Shown in pieces: positions 10,999-20,528 of a DNA stretch of 39,837 nucleotides (the stretch's first letter is position 1; every line of letters starts with the position of its first letter). The DNA comes from Acidobacteria bacterium 13_2_20CM_57_17 (GTDB taxonomy: Bacteria; Acidobacteriota; Terriglobia; Acidiferrales; UBA7541). The notes beneath the pieces were generated by a model that saw only the letters and a list, made by a program, of their open reading frames with translations, was not told where the DNA came from and did not search any database. The DNA lies in assembly GCA_001914785.1 (NCBI GenBank), contig MNDE01000126.1:1-39837 (forward strand), written 5' to 3'. The position numbers were made by a program, and so were the translations under genes.

Positions 10999-11059
10999 GC
11001 AACTCATCTTCCGCTTGACTTTATTGGCATGACCTAAACCTGGGCATATAATTCAATCG

Positions 11060-11974
11060 ATGAGCTGCCGAATGTATTTTCGACTCGGCATTCTGGCCAT
11101 ACTCGCAATTTCGTGTTCGTCTCCCCTTTTGTTTGCGCAATCTCAACCGTGTGTTAACACCGATTCCTCGTCAAATGTCCCCACACAAAAAACAAAAATC
11201 ACCATCGTCGGCGTTGAATTTCAGAGTGAAAATCCTCTCTCCGACGCGCAAAGAGAAGAGCACGCTAAGCTTATCCAGCAACAAGATCTCTGGACCACCA
11301 CGGAAGAATCTGACTCCAGCTGGGTCAATCAAGCTCTCAACTCAATGAGAGATGCATTGCGCGAACGAGGCTACTTTAGAACGAATGTAGAAGGGACGCC
11401 GTATCTGGTCCTTGCGCAGCCTAGCGAGCGTCGTTATATGTTGGCGGTTACCATAGAAAGCGGGCCACAGTACAGGCTCGGACATGTACGGTTCGCAAGC
11501 GCCTCGAATTCCTCGTTGGTGTTCCCTGAAGCCCTACTCAGGCAGCAGGTTCAACCGCAAGAAGGCGACCTGTTCGACGTCACAAAGATTCGAGGTGGGC
11601 TCGAAGCGATAGGAAGGCTGTACGGCTCAAAGGGATATATTGATGCCACACCCGAACCTGAGACGACAATCGATGAAAAGAATTCGCTAATCGATCTTCT
11701 CATCAAGGTGGATGAGCAAAAGCCTTACCGCATTGCGAGGCTAGAATTCGTGGGCTTGCATACGAAGACGCGGAACGAGCTGACTCCTCCTCAACAAATT
11801 GGGGACTTCTTCAACCCCGCGTTATGGCGCACCTTCTTCAAAGACAATATGACTCGCCTGCCTCCAGGTTCATCTCCAGAGAGGAACATGCCAGTCTCGC
11901 GAGACGCCGTCAATGGCACTGTGGACATCATGTTGGATTTCCGCCAGTGTCCGAAGAGCGAACGGGTTGATTAA
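11060..11974 (+). CDS. secreted protein with POTRA-like domains, no beta-barrel
   Basis: 304 aa; signal peptide, then VTIESGPQYRLGHVRF...LLRQQVQPQEGDLFDVTKIRGGLEAIGRLYGSKGYIDATPEPETTIDEKNSLIDLLIKVDEQKPYRIARLEFVG, a POTRA-type repeat pattern. Confidence 0.75.
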   Translation: MSCRMYFRLGILAILAISCSSPLLFAQSQPCVNTDSSSNVPTQKTKITIVGVEFQSENPLSDAQREEHAKLIQQQDLWTTTEESDSSWVNQALNSMRDALRERGYFRTNVEGTPYLVLAQPSERRYMLAVTIESGPQYRLGHVRFASASNSSLVFPEALLRQQVQPQEGDLFDVTKIRGGLEAIGRLYGSKGYIDATPEPETTIDEKNSLIDLLIKVDEQKPYRIARLEFVGLHTKTRNELTPPQQIGDFFNPALWRTFFKDNMTRLPPGSSPERNMPVSRDAVNGTVDIMLDFRQCPKSERVD

Positions 11975-12006
11975 TAGTTATCTGAGACTTTCAGTAGGTT
12001 CGTTTA

Positions 12007-13401
12007 CTACGCGTGTGCTTCCGGCGCGTGCCCATTCGAGGGCGTGAGCGGCACCGCGCCGTGAAACTGTTCCGCCTCCGTCGACCCCGCCAGTGCCGTG
12101 GTGGAAGAATTGCCACTGGAAACCACCTGTGCGATTTCGTCGAAATAACCCGTACCGACGAAGCGCTGGTGCGTCACCGCGCGGTAGCCCAGCTCCTGCG
12201 AGGCGAATTCTTCCTGCTGCAGTTTTGAGTACGCCGTCATGCCCGCCTGCGCATAGCCGCGCGCCAGATGGAACATGGACATATTGAGCGCGTGGAATCC
12301 CGCCAGCGTGACGAACTGGAACTTGTAGCCCATCTTGCCCAGTTCTTGCTGGAAGTTCGCGATGGTCACGTCGTCGAGCTTCTTCTTCCAGTTGAACGAC
12401 GGCGAACAGTTGTACGCCAGCAGTTTGCCGGGAAATTTCGCATGGATGGCTTCTGCGAATTTCTTCGCTTCCGCGAGATCCGGCGTCGACGTTTCGCACC
12501 AGAGCATGTCGGCGTACGGGGCATAAGCCAGCCCGCGCGCGATGGCCGCATCAATGCCCCCACGATATTCGTAAAAACCTTCCGGCGTGCGTTCGCCGTA
12601 AATGAACTCGCGGTCGCGCGGGTCGGCGTCGGAAAGTAGGAGACCGGCGGAGTTGGCATCTGTCCGCGCGATCAGAATCGTCGGCACGCCGCAAACGTCG
12701 GCAGCCAGTCGCGCCGCCACCAGTTTCTCGATGAACTCCCGCGTGGGCACAACGACTTTGCCGCCCAGATGCCCGCATTTCTTTGCGGAAGAAAGTTGAT
12801 CTTCGAAGTGCACCCCCGCCGCGCCTGCTTCGATCATCGCTTTCATCAACTCGTAAGCATTCAGCGAGCCGCCAAAGCCGGCCTCCGCATCCGCGACAAT
12901 CGGCGCAAACCAATACGTGCCGGACTTCTTGCCCTCGGCGGATTCAATCTGGTCCGCACGCATTAACGCGCGATTGGTGCGCTTCACCAGGTTCGGCGCG
13001 GAGTCGCAAGGATAAAGACTCTGGTCGGGGTACACGTCGCCCGCGGTATTGCCGTCAGCGGCAACTTGCCAGCCGCTTCCATAAATCGCCTTCAGTCCTG
13101 CCTGCACCATCTCAATCGCCTGATTGCCGGTGATGGCCCCGAGCGCGGGAACGTAAGCGTCCGTGTGCATCAGATTCCAGAGCCGCTCTGCTCCCAGCCG
13201 CGCCAGCGTGTACTCGATCTGGATCGAGCCGCGCAGCCGCAGCACATCTGAGTAGGAGTAAGGACGCGTGATGCCGGACCAGCGGGGATCAGTGCTCCAA
13301 TAGTTGAGATGTTTGTTGCTTTTGGCATTCCCGTTCCCGTTTGCCCTGTTCGTTCCCTTTGTCGACATTTTGCTATTCCTTACCTTTCCTGCGGCATCCA
13401 A
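12007..13401 (-). CDS. aceA: isocitrate lyase
   Basis: 464 aa; [24 protein letters not shown] catalytic motif, [45 protein letters not shown]. Confidence 0.97.
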   Translation of the reverse strand: MDAAGKVRNSKMSTKGTNRANGNGNAKSNKHLNYWSTDPRWSGITRPYSYSDVLRLRGSIQIEYTLARLGAERLWNLMHTDAYVPALGAITGNQAIEMVQAGLKAIYGSGWQVAADGNTAGDVYPDQSLYPCDSAPNLVKRTNRALMRADQIESAEGKKSGTYWFAPIVADAEAGFGGSLNAYELMKAMIEAGAAGVHFEDQLSSAKKCGHLGGKVVVPTREFIEKLVAARLAADVCGVPTILIARTDANSAGLLLSDADPRDREFIYGERTPEGFYEYRGGIDAAIARGLAYAPYADMLWCETSTPDLAEAKKFAEAIHAKFPGKLLAYNCSPSFNWKKKLDDVTIANFQQELGKMGYKFQFVTLAGFHALNMSMFHLARGYAQAGMTAYSKLQQEEFASQELGYRAVTHQRFVGTGYFDEIAQVVSSGNSSTTALAGSTEAEQFHGAVPLTPSNGHAPEAHA

Positions 13402-13423
13402 CCAAAGACTACGAAATCTCTTC

Positions 13424-15034
13424 TCACGCTGGACTAAACTCTTCGCGCCGGATCATTTCTTCACTGATCCTCCGCGCCTCGCGAAGCGTAGCTTCCCTCC
13501 GCCCATCGCTGCTCTTCTCTGATTCGCGCAACAGGCGTTCAAGCTCTTCGTCAAACAGATCGCGGATAAATTCCGGCGCATGACGAACCGGCGTGCCATT
13601 CTCATCCGCGACCTCGACAGTGTTTGAGTGCCTCATGCGCTGCGCGATCATCAGCCGGTAGATGCGATCGGTGGCGAGATCTTCCATGTAGCCGTCCAGC
13701 AGGCTAGCGCCCTTGCCATTGAGAACGCCGTTGCGATAGCGAATCACCGTGCGAACCGCCGCGCGTGTTCCTGCTAACGTGCGCTTGCCGACTCCCTTCG
13801 GCAGCGGCCGCAGATCGGGATGCGTGTTGCCATCCGCAGGGCGCGCCTGAAGTTGATTCGGGGCAGGGAATTGGCTTACCGCGATTTCGTTTTGATCGGG
13901 GTGGCCCGTCCACGCGCCGTCCATCAGCGAATTGGCTTCGTTCTTTTTGTCTTCCGCAAGGATCTTCAGTGCTCGCGTGTTCAGCTCCGCATCTTCCCGG
14001 CTGGGATAGAGAGCGGTCATGCCGCCGATGGCGAGCATCCCGTGCTTGTGGCAAATGTCCGGCATGAGATTGCGCAAGTTTTGGAAAAACGCCACATTGT
14101 GCGGAATCGTGTTGCGGTCGGGGAGTACCCACTCCGGATTTTCCAGATTGAAGTGAATCAAGCTGGCCATGTAATCCCAGCGTCCGAGGTTCAGCCCCAG
14201 GATGTGATCGCGCAAATTCCAGGAAAACTCTTCCATCTGAAACGCTAGCGGATGCGATTCCACCAGCGCCATGCACTTGATGACATTCGTAGGCAAACCC
14301 TTCAGGCGCGCAATCATTTGGAAAAGATCGCGCCACCACAGAGCTTCGTCGGCGGATTCCGACTTCGGAATGTAAATGCACAGCGGATGCTTCAGCGAGC
14401 TGAAATCCACCTGATAAGCCACCATCGCGACGTCGAACAGTGAAGCGGGAAGTAATTCCCCTTGCAGAACGCCGGCCTGGTGCACGTGCAATCCGCGGGG
14501 CCGCGTGAAAATCACCGTGGAACTGGGATTGATGCCGACGGTTTTGTCGCGCTTCCGGTCAAAATACGTGAGCCGGCCCGCCAGCGCTTCGAGAATGTTC
14601 TTGATGCCGCGCGAATTGTGCTCCCAGGTATTGGCAGTGGAGTCTTCCAGATCAAGCATCACGCCGGGCGCGCCGGAATTCAGCATCTTCACCACGAGGT
14701 CGGCGTCATCGGCAGGCCCGGTCATCTGGTTCCGCTGATCGGCGCACCACGCGGGAATCTCGACACGCCAGGAATTCGTAGTGGCCACGGACGGCGGCAG
14801 GTAATCGGGAAGTTTGCCAGCCTGCGCTTCGGCCAGGGCAAAATCACGGCGTGCGACCAAAGCGCGCTGGCGCAAGGTTAGCGCGGCGTGCAGTGGCGCA
14901 AGGAATTCGAGAAAGCCCTCGGGCAGATCGCGAGCAGCATCGAAATCCGGCGGAGCGGAATTGACCGGAACGATGCGATTTGCGAAGGGCTGCGGCTCCA
15001 TTGACGGATTCGGTTTCGTCGTAGCAGATGCCAT
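13424..15034 (-). CDS. aceB: malate synthase
   Basis: 536 aa; [68 protein letters not shown]. Confidence 0.96.
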   Translation of the reverse strand: MASATTKPNPSMEPQPFANRIVPVNSAPPDFDAARDLPEGFLEFLAPLHAALTLRQRALVARRDFALAEAQAGKLPDYLPPSVATTNSWRVEIPAWCADQRNQMTGPADDADLVVKMLNSGAPGVMLDLEDSTANTWEHNSRGIKNILEALAGRLTYFDRKRDKTVGINPSSTVIFTRPRGLHVHQAGVLQGELLPASLFDVAMVAYQVDFSSLKHPLCIYIPKSESADEALWWRDLFQMIARLKGLPTNVIKCMALVESHPLAFQMEEFSWNLRDHILGLNLGRWDYMASLIHFNLENPEWVLPDRNTIPHNVAFFQNLRNLMPDICHKHGMLAIGGMTALYPSREDAELNTRALKILAEDKKNEANSLMDGAWTGHPDQNEIAVSQFPAPNQLQARPADGNTHPDLRPLPKGVGKRTLAGTRAAVRTVIRYRNGVLNGKGASLLDGYMEDLATDRIYRLMIAQRMRHSNTVEVADENGTPVRHAPEFIRDLFDEELERLLRESEKSSDGRREATLREARRISEEMIRREEFSPA

Positions 15035-15258
15035 GATTTACCTGATCCCCTTCCCCTAACGAAAACGGGTGAAGGCCGGCCGGAAAGAGGGTAGGGCAAT
15101 TGGGAGGCCAATTGCCGCGCCAGCCGTGTTTCTAAAACCAAGCCGTTCAGATAGATAAGAGCATTGCCGCGTGGCAATCAAGCAGACGTGTAAAATTCCC
15201 GTCACCATGTCGAGAAATTTGCACACCAGTGGCGAGTATGTTCTCAACTTAGCCACAT

Positions 15259-15276
15259 TGTTCAATATGTTGAACA
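15259..15276. promoter_or_regulatory. putative IclR-family operator, site 1
   Basis: TGTTCA-ATATGT-TGAACA, with 7-bp perfect arms TGTTCAA/TTGAACA; abuts a second palindrome TGAACATATGTTCA at 15271-15284. Confidence 0.7.
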
Positions 15277-15334
15277 TATGTTCAGTTCTCTCTGATCCTT
15301 TGATACCTAACGCCAGCGTAGGGTTGCAAGCATC

Positions 15335-15352
15335 TGTTCAACATTCTGAACA
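15335..15352. promoter_or_regulatory. putative IclR-family operator, site 2
   Basis: TGTTCA-ACATTC-TGAACA, same 6-6-6 architecture as site 1, just upstream of a TATACT -10-like hexamer at 15360-15365. Confidence 0.7.
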
Positions 15353-15398
15353 TGTATTCTATACTGTGGACATAACCGGAACCTATAGGAGTCCGTCC

Positions 15399-16187
15399 AT
15401 GCCCGCCTCAGACGCCAGTCCCGCAGTCGCGGTCGAGCGCGCCCTGAATATTCTTGAAGCCGCAGCCAACCGCCGCGACGGAATGACCAATTCGGAAATC
15501 AGCCGCAAACTGGCTATCCCCAAAAGTTCCGCCAGCTACATTTTGCGCACCCTCGAAAGACGCGGCTATTTGCGCCGCGAGGCGGAAACCGGACGCTACC
15601 GCCTCGGCCTCAAGATCCTGAGCCTTGGCGGCGACGCGCAAGCCAATCTGGACATCGCCGACGTCGCGCTGCCGTTCATGCGGATGCTCAGCGAGAAGAT
15701 TCGAATGACCGTACACCTGGCGGTGTTGGACCAGGGCGAAGCGGTGTACATCGAAAAAGTGGAAGCCCCCGGATTTTTCAAGGTGAACACCTGGGTGGGG
15801 CGGCGAATGTTTTTGCATTCCACCAGCGTCGGAAAATGTTTGCTGGCCTGGCTGCCGAAAGACGACGTGGAGACAATTGTGAAGCAGCAAGGACTGAAAA
15901 AAAGAACGCCGAAAACGATCACCTCCATCACAAAACTTCTTGCCGATCTCGAACACGCGAAGCAATCAGGTTACGCGGTGGATGATGAAGAAAACAGTTT
16001 GGGCGCGCGGTGCCTTGGCGCGCCCATTTTCGACGGCATGGGAAATGTAACCGCGGCGCTCGGCGCCAGCGGCACGCTGACGCAAATGGACGAAGATGGC
16101 ATGCCGCGAATTATCGACGCGCTCAAGGAAACGGCGCGGCGCATTTCGCGGCAGTTGCAAAGAAGCGGGAGCGCGGGCGCCGCGTAG
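15399..16187 (+). CDS. IclR family transcriptional regulator
   Basis: Start MPASDASPAVAVERALNILEAAANRRDGMTNSEISRKLAIPKSSASYILRTLERRGYLRRE (IclR winged HTH) and effector domain YIEKVEAPGFFKVNTWVGRRMFLHSTSVGKCLLAWLP. TAGGA RBS upstream. The track ORF 15171 start is probably too long. Confidence 0.93.
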   Translation: MPASDASPAVAVERALNILEAAANRRDGMTNSEISRKLAIPKSSASYILRTLERRGYLRREAETGRYRLGLKILSLGGDAQANLDIADVALPFMRMLSEKIRMTVHLAVLDQGEAVYIEKVEAPGFFKVNTWVGRRMFLHSTSVGKCLLAWLPKDDVETIVKQQGLKKRTPKTITSITKLLADLEHAKQSGYAVDDEENSLGARCLGAPIFDGMGNVTAALGASGTLTQMDEDGMPRIIDALKETARRISRQLQRSGSAGAA

Positions 16188-16265
16188 CGAGCGGCCCCGC
16201 ACTCACGAACTACTTGCCATTGCCAGCGACTACCAAGTAGCAAGCGGTCCCGCGCACGCGAACAA

Positions 16266-16841
16266 TTATTTGCCGTTGCCGACGACGATTAAATTGTTCT
16301 TCACGGAAAAAATATTGGGAACCGCGCTGGCGCGCAGGTACGCAAGATTTTTATCCGCTTCGCTATCCACCACGCCCTCCAGCGTGACGTTGCCATTCTT
16401 CACGATGATATGGATGGAAGGCACGGCTTGAATGGAGTAACGCGAGAGGCCTGAATCTCCGTAAATTGCGCGGTACACAGCACGGCGGATCTGGTCATCC
16501 ATCGGTGAGAGCGGAAGAACCTCGATGTTGTTCACCACCGAGGAGACTGCCTCGATGCTCTTCACGGCGGCTTCGGCGTCGGATTTCAACGTCGGCCGGG
16601 TGACCTGGCCGGAGAGAATGACCTTGTCACCTTCCACCTTATATTCAAGGCTATCGAACACGGAATACCACGGCAGCATGACGAGCTGGTGCCGCACCTC
16701 TTTGGCGAGTTTTTCGCGATATTTTGTTTCACTGCGCTGCTTCTTCTCTTCCTGGGGCTGAGCCGCGGGAGAGTTTGCCAAGGCCACCATGGGAATGGCG
16801 AGGAGCAGCATTACAAACAGGGATCGGAGTTCCTTTCTCAT
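16266..16841 (-). CDS. secreted BON-domain protein
   Basis: Start MRKELRSLFVMLLLAIPMVALANSPA with GGAGGAAATC RBS; KVEGDKVILSGQVTRPTLKSDAEAAVKSIEAVSSVVNNIEVLPLSPMDDQIRRAVYRAIYGD and VKNGNVTLEGVVDSEADKNLAYLRASAVPNIFSVKNNLIV are two BON repeats. Confidence 0.92.
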   Translation of the reverse strand: MRKELRSLFVMLLLAIPMVALANSPAAQPQEEKKQRSETKYREKLAKEVRHQLVMLPWYSVFDSLEYKVEGDKVILSGQVTRPTLKSDAEAAVKSIEAVSSVVNNIEVLPLSPMDDQIRRAVYRAIYGDSGLSRYSIQAVPSIHIIVKNGNVTLEGVVDSEADKNLAYLRASAVPNIFSVKNNLIVVGNGK

Positions 16842-17047
16842 GATTTCCTCCTGGACAAATGTCCTAACTTTTTTCAACCAGTTAGATTCAAGATGCAGGG
16901 CGCCTGGGTTGCCTGCACCCGTGCCGAGGGGAGGTGTTAGCATACTCCCGACAAGGACGACGGAAGCATCGGGTTCTTTCGAAGAGAGAAACTTTTTGAA
17001 AGCGGGGGTGTTGTACTTAAATTTATGGCCGCGCTGAGAGTGGCGTA

Positions 17048-17803
17048 GTGCTGGTGATTGCACATCGCGGGGCTTCGGGGAACGCGCCGGAAAACACGTT
17101 GGCGGCGTTCCGGAAAGCCGTTGCGCTTGGGGCTACGTTCATCGAAACGGATTTGCAGCTTTCGCGCGATGCGCACTTCGTGGCCATTCACGACACCACC
17201 GTGGATCGCACCACGAACGGACAGGGCGCGGTACACGACATGACGCTTGCCGATTTGCGGCGGCTGGATGCCGGATCGTGGTTCGGGAGCGAGTTCGCCG
17301 GGGAACGCATCCCCACGCTGGAAGAAATTCTGGAGTTCTCCAAAAAAAATGACGTGGTGTTCTACTTGGAAATAAAACCGGGAGGCGCGTGGGGCGGAGA
17401 GCACGCGCTGATTGGCGCGCTGCGCGATTCGGGAGAAATACCGCGGGCCGTAGTGATCTCGTTTGATGCCGCCATCGTTCTGAATTTGCGGAAAATCGAG
17501 CCCACGCTGATGACCGGACTTTTGTACGACGGACAAATCGAAAATCCGCTGGACAAAGCCGTAGAAATCGGCGCGCGGCAACTGGTCGTGCGGGGAGACC
17601 TGGTGACGCCAGCGCTGATCGCGCAAGCCAAGAAAAAAGATTTGCACGTGGTGTGCTGGACGGTGAACAATCCCGCGCACATGCGAATGCTCATCGCCGC
17701 CGGAGTGGACGGGATCATGAGCGATTATCCGGACCGGCTGGTGGCCGCCACAAAGAGAGATTCTCATGGCGCAGAATCCGGGAGCGCGGAGAGAAGAGAA
17801 TGA
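17048..17803 (+). CDS. glycerophosphodiester phosphodiesterase
   Basis: GTG start; IAHRGASGNAPENTLAAFRKAVALGATFIETDLQLSRDAHFVAIHDTTVDRTTNG and VCWTVNNPAHMRMLIAAGVDGIMSDYPDRL. Confidence 0.95.
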   Translation: MLVIAHRGASGNAPENTLAAFRKAVALGATFIETDLQLSRDAHFVAIHDTTVDRTTNGQGAVHDMTLADLRRLDAGSWFGSEFAGERIPTLEEILEFSKKNDVVFYLEIKPGGAWGGEHALIGALRDSGEIPRAVVISFDAAIVLNLRKIEPTLMTGLLYDGQIENPLDKAVEIGARQLVVRGDLVTPALIAQAKKKDLHVVCWTVNNPAHMRMLIAAGVDGIMSDYPDRLVAATKRDSHGAESGSAERRE

Positions 17804-18672
17804 AGGGCGGCGAGCTGGGCGACGGGGAGTTGCTCGGCGCGAGCGTCGGGGCGAAGTTCTAGCGCGGCAAGGGCTTCGCGCGTCCGGTCGGGCTTAGCGA
17901 GAGAGCGCAAGTTGTTGACGAGCGTTTTGCGTTTCTGCGAGAAACACAATTTCACAAAATCCAGGAAGCGAGAATCGGCATCGCGGGATGCGTGTGCCTG
18001 CTTGCCTGCGGCTAGGGGAGCGCTGGAGCCAAGAGAAAGCTTCGCGCGTTCACCGGGCAGGCGAAGCGTGACGAGGGCGGAAGTGACTTCCGGCGGCGGA
18101 TTGAAGGCATCGCGCGGAATTTCGAAGACGAATTCCGGACGCGTATAGAACTGGGTGAGGACGGAAAGATAGCCGTAATCGCGGGTGCCGGGCTGGGCGG
18201 CGAGGCGAAGGGCGACTTCGGTCTGAATGACGACGTGGATTTCATCGATGAGCCCGGCGAAGGTGAAGAGGTGATGAAGGATCGGCGACGTGATGTAGTA
18301 CGGAAGATTGCCGTAGACGCGGACGCGGCGGCCGCCCGCCATGGCGGCGATGTCCGTTTTGAGAATGTCGCCGGGGACAACGTTGAGATTTGGGAATTGT
18401 TTTGCGAGATGGCGGAGGCCCGGCAGGAACGCCGGATCGAGTTCGATGGCGTGGACTGGAGCGCCGGTGGCGAGAAGGCGCTGGGTCATTTCACCGTGCC
18501 CCGAACCAATTTCGATCCAGCAGTGCTGATCGTCCCGGGAAAGCGGGGCTTGACTTCGACCGTCGCCAGCGAGTGGCGCCAGCGAATGCGGCGAAACGCG
18601 AATGGCGCGCGCGATTTCTTCGCGCCAGTGGAGGTCGGCGAGAAAGTGTTGGCCGAGGCGTTGGCGTGCCAT
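17764..18672 (-). CDS. rsmA: 16S rRNA (adenine1518/1519-N6) dimethyltransferase
   Basis: RQRLGQHFLADLHWREEIARAI, IEIGSGHGEMTQRLL, GNLPYYITSPILHHLF; 40-bp convergent overlap with the GDPD gene. Confidence 0.95.
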   Translation of the reverse strand: MARQRLGQHFLADLHWREEIARAIRVSPHSLAPLAGDGRSQAPLSRDDQHCWIEIGSGHGEMTQRLLATGAPVHAIELDPAFLPGLRHLAKQFPNLNVVPGDILKTDIAAMAGGRRVRVYGNLPYYITSPILHHLFTFAGLIDEIHVVIQTEVALRLAAQPGTRDYGYLSVLTQFYTRPEFVFEIPRDAFNPPPEVTSALVTLRLPGERAKLSLGSSAPLAAGKQAHASRDADSRFLDFVKLCFSQKRKTLVNNLRSLAKPDRTREALAALELRPDARAEQLPVAQLAALHSLLSALPDSAP

Positions 18673-19127
18673 GGGTGGAACAGTGTAGCAAGAGGCGCGG
18701 GGAACGCTGAGCGAGGGAACGAAGCAATCCCTCCCCCACCCGGCCTGTTTTTCATGAGTGTTGATTCTGAACGCAGATAAAGTCGTTTGTTTTGAACCAC
18801 TTTTGCAAGTGTTGATTCTATAGAGGGCTTACATTGCACCAAAATTGTGCAAACTGTGGCCTGGCCAAACGCGTGTTTATTCTAAAGGGGTTTAAAGTGT
18901 TTAAAATGAACACTTCCACAAGCGTTGATTCTAGAGATGTTGCGGAAGGGAGGCATACGTCTGCTGCCGGCGGAGTCAGAAGGATCGCATGGAGGGCAAG
19001 CCTCGGTACGAAAACCGGGATGCAAAGAGCGCACATGGGGCGAAGGGCACTTCCTACGGTGGGCGGACTGAGGGAGCATGCCGGACCTACTAAACCATTA
19101 TAGCATATTGGTAACGTATGTCAAGGA

Positions 19128-19697
19128 TTACTTTAAGTGGTTTAGTTGCTGAGGGATAGCCAGTATGCGATTGACCTCACCGGAGACGAACTCCACGAAC
19201 TGCTTCGCGTCCTCTTCCAACTGGGGTGCCGTCGAGCCGGCATTCCTCAGTCGATTCTCTTTAGCAGCGTGAATGACCGCCCGCCACACGGGCGGGACGG
19301 TTCCCATCGCCCAGCCGTAGGCTTCGTCTTTGGACGCCAGAGCCCTATGATGACGGGTGAGCCTTCCAGTGTGGTGGTAGAAGCCGCAACAACGCGACGC
19401 CTTGTCGAGAAATTCGCGGTCGATGACGAAGCGCATGTCGATTCGCTTGACCCAGTGGTTCTGCTCCGCTTTCGTTTTGAACCAGCCATCCAGTTCTGAA
19501 AATTCACGGTCGTCGAGGTCTCGCCGAGTGACGCCCACGCAATCGACATTGCTGCAGATCTCATCGAATGCGTCGTAGGTCAACGAGCCCCACACGTAGA
19601 TGCCAACGAGATTGCCATGCAGAATCGCGGGGAAATCGGTGGCCATCGCTTCCAGAAGGCTGGAGAGATCCTTGGGGATATTCTTCGGTAGGCTCAT
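19128..19697 (-). CDS. nucleotidyltransferase-like protein (aminoglycoside adenylyltransferase/DUF4111-like fold)
   Basis: 189 aa; GNLVGIYVWGSLTYDAFDEICSNVDCVGVTRRDL resembles the GS...D.D NTase motif. Confidence 0.6.
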   Translation of the reverse strand: MSLPKNIPKDLSSLLEAMATDFPAILHGNLVGIYVWGSLTYDAFDEICSNVDCVGVTRRDLDDREFSELDGWFKTKAEQNHWVKRIDMRFVIDREFLDKASRCCGFYHHTGRLTRHHRALASKDEAYGWAMGTVPPVWRAVIHAAKENRLRNAGSTAPQLEEDAKQFVEFVSGEVNRILAIPQQLNHLK

Positions 19698-19843
19698 TTT
19701 TTCAAGTAAGGATATCAGCTATGGTTCGTATAAAGAATCTTCGCACGAACAGCACGAGGGGATGCGACCAAGCTACGACTGATGCTCCGGCTGCTGCCCG
19801 GAATCTCCGATATCGTGCCCCTGCGAAGGATTGGGGAAAAGGC

Positions 19844-19865
19844 GGACAGCCAGGAATGGCTGTCC
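19844..19865. repeat. perfect hairpin, possible dispersed repeat
   Basis: GGACAGCCA-GGAA-TGGCTGTCC: 9-bp perfect stem, 4-nt loop, no T tract. Confidence 0.6.
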
Positions 19866-19996
19866 CACCCGCCACGGAACGACTTCATTCATGGCTTGCT
19901 CACCGTGAGCGAGGAGCGTTTTTCCGCGAGACGGGGGTAAGAAACTACAACTAGAAATCAGAAGTTAGAAACGGAAATTGGAGAAGCGTAGGGGGA

Positions 19997-20026
19997 AAGA
20001 TGCCGCCCTAAAGGGACGGCGCTACG
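19997..20026 (+). repeat. REP-like element copy A
   Basis: AAGATGCCGCCCTAAAGGGACGGCGCTACG; 27/30 identical to copy B with a hairpin core at 20002-20020. Confidence 0.7.
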
Positions 20027-20059
20027 TGGTGGAGGAGGAGAAAGAGAAACGGGGCGGCG

Positions 20060-20314
20060 TCAGACTGGTTCGTAGTCACCCGGGGTTAGCGACCAGATTT
20101 GGTAGTCGCGGCCCAACATTCCCGCGGGGTCGGCGCCATAACGGTAGTCACGAACATGAACTACCCACTCGCCGGGATGAATACAGCTTGGCGCGACGGA
20201 ATCGACCTCAAAGATCATCCAGGAACTTCCCTGAGGAACACGCCCAGTACCCCACTCGGCGAGTTGCACGAATTCGGGCTTGGCTGGGAAATGCGCGCCC
20301 ATCGATGAGGACAT
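20060..20314 (-). CDS. small hypothetical protein
   Basis: MSSSMGAHFPAKPEFVQLAEWGTGRVPQGSSWMIFEVDSVAPSCIHPGEWVVHVRDYRYGADPAGMLGRDYQIWSLTPGDYEPV; balanced composition. Flanked by the REP-like pair. Start trimmed from track ORF 20060..20407. Confidence 0.5.
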   Translation of the reverse strand: MSSSMGAHFPAKPEFVQLAEWGTGRVPQGSSWMIFEVDSVAPSCIHPGEWVVHVRDYRYGADPAGMLGRDYQIWSLTPGDYEPV

Positions 20315-20412
20315 TCTAAGAGTGAATTTTGAGGGATGCAATTTAGAGTGCCCAATTTGGCATCGGGGAATTGCAGGCGGAAAAAGCACGTGGGCGGAGA
20401 AGGGCAAACGGC

Positions 20413-20442
20413 AAGATGGCGCCCTGAAGGGACGCCGCTACG
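20413..20442 (+). repeat. REP-like element copy B
   Basis: AAGATGGCGCCCTGAAGGGACGCCGCTACG; hairpin core 20418-20436. Confidence 0.7.
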
Positions 20443-20528
20443 AAGTGCTCCGAATCTTGACGCCCACACAGCGCTCCGATAGCGTAAAATGGCTGTGTTG
20501 TTCCCTGTAAGCCGTTGGTGAACGCACT

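Noticed and set aside
17764-17803. 40-bp convergent overlap of GDPD and rsmA coding ends
   Set aside because: Real, but short tail-to-tail overlaps are ordinary in compact bacterial genomes.
18834-19103. 89-aa ORF starting with TTG across the repeat cluster
   Set aside because: Weak start, no clear RBS, no recognised family; the repeats there look regulatory rather than coding.
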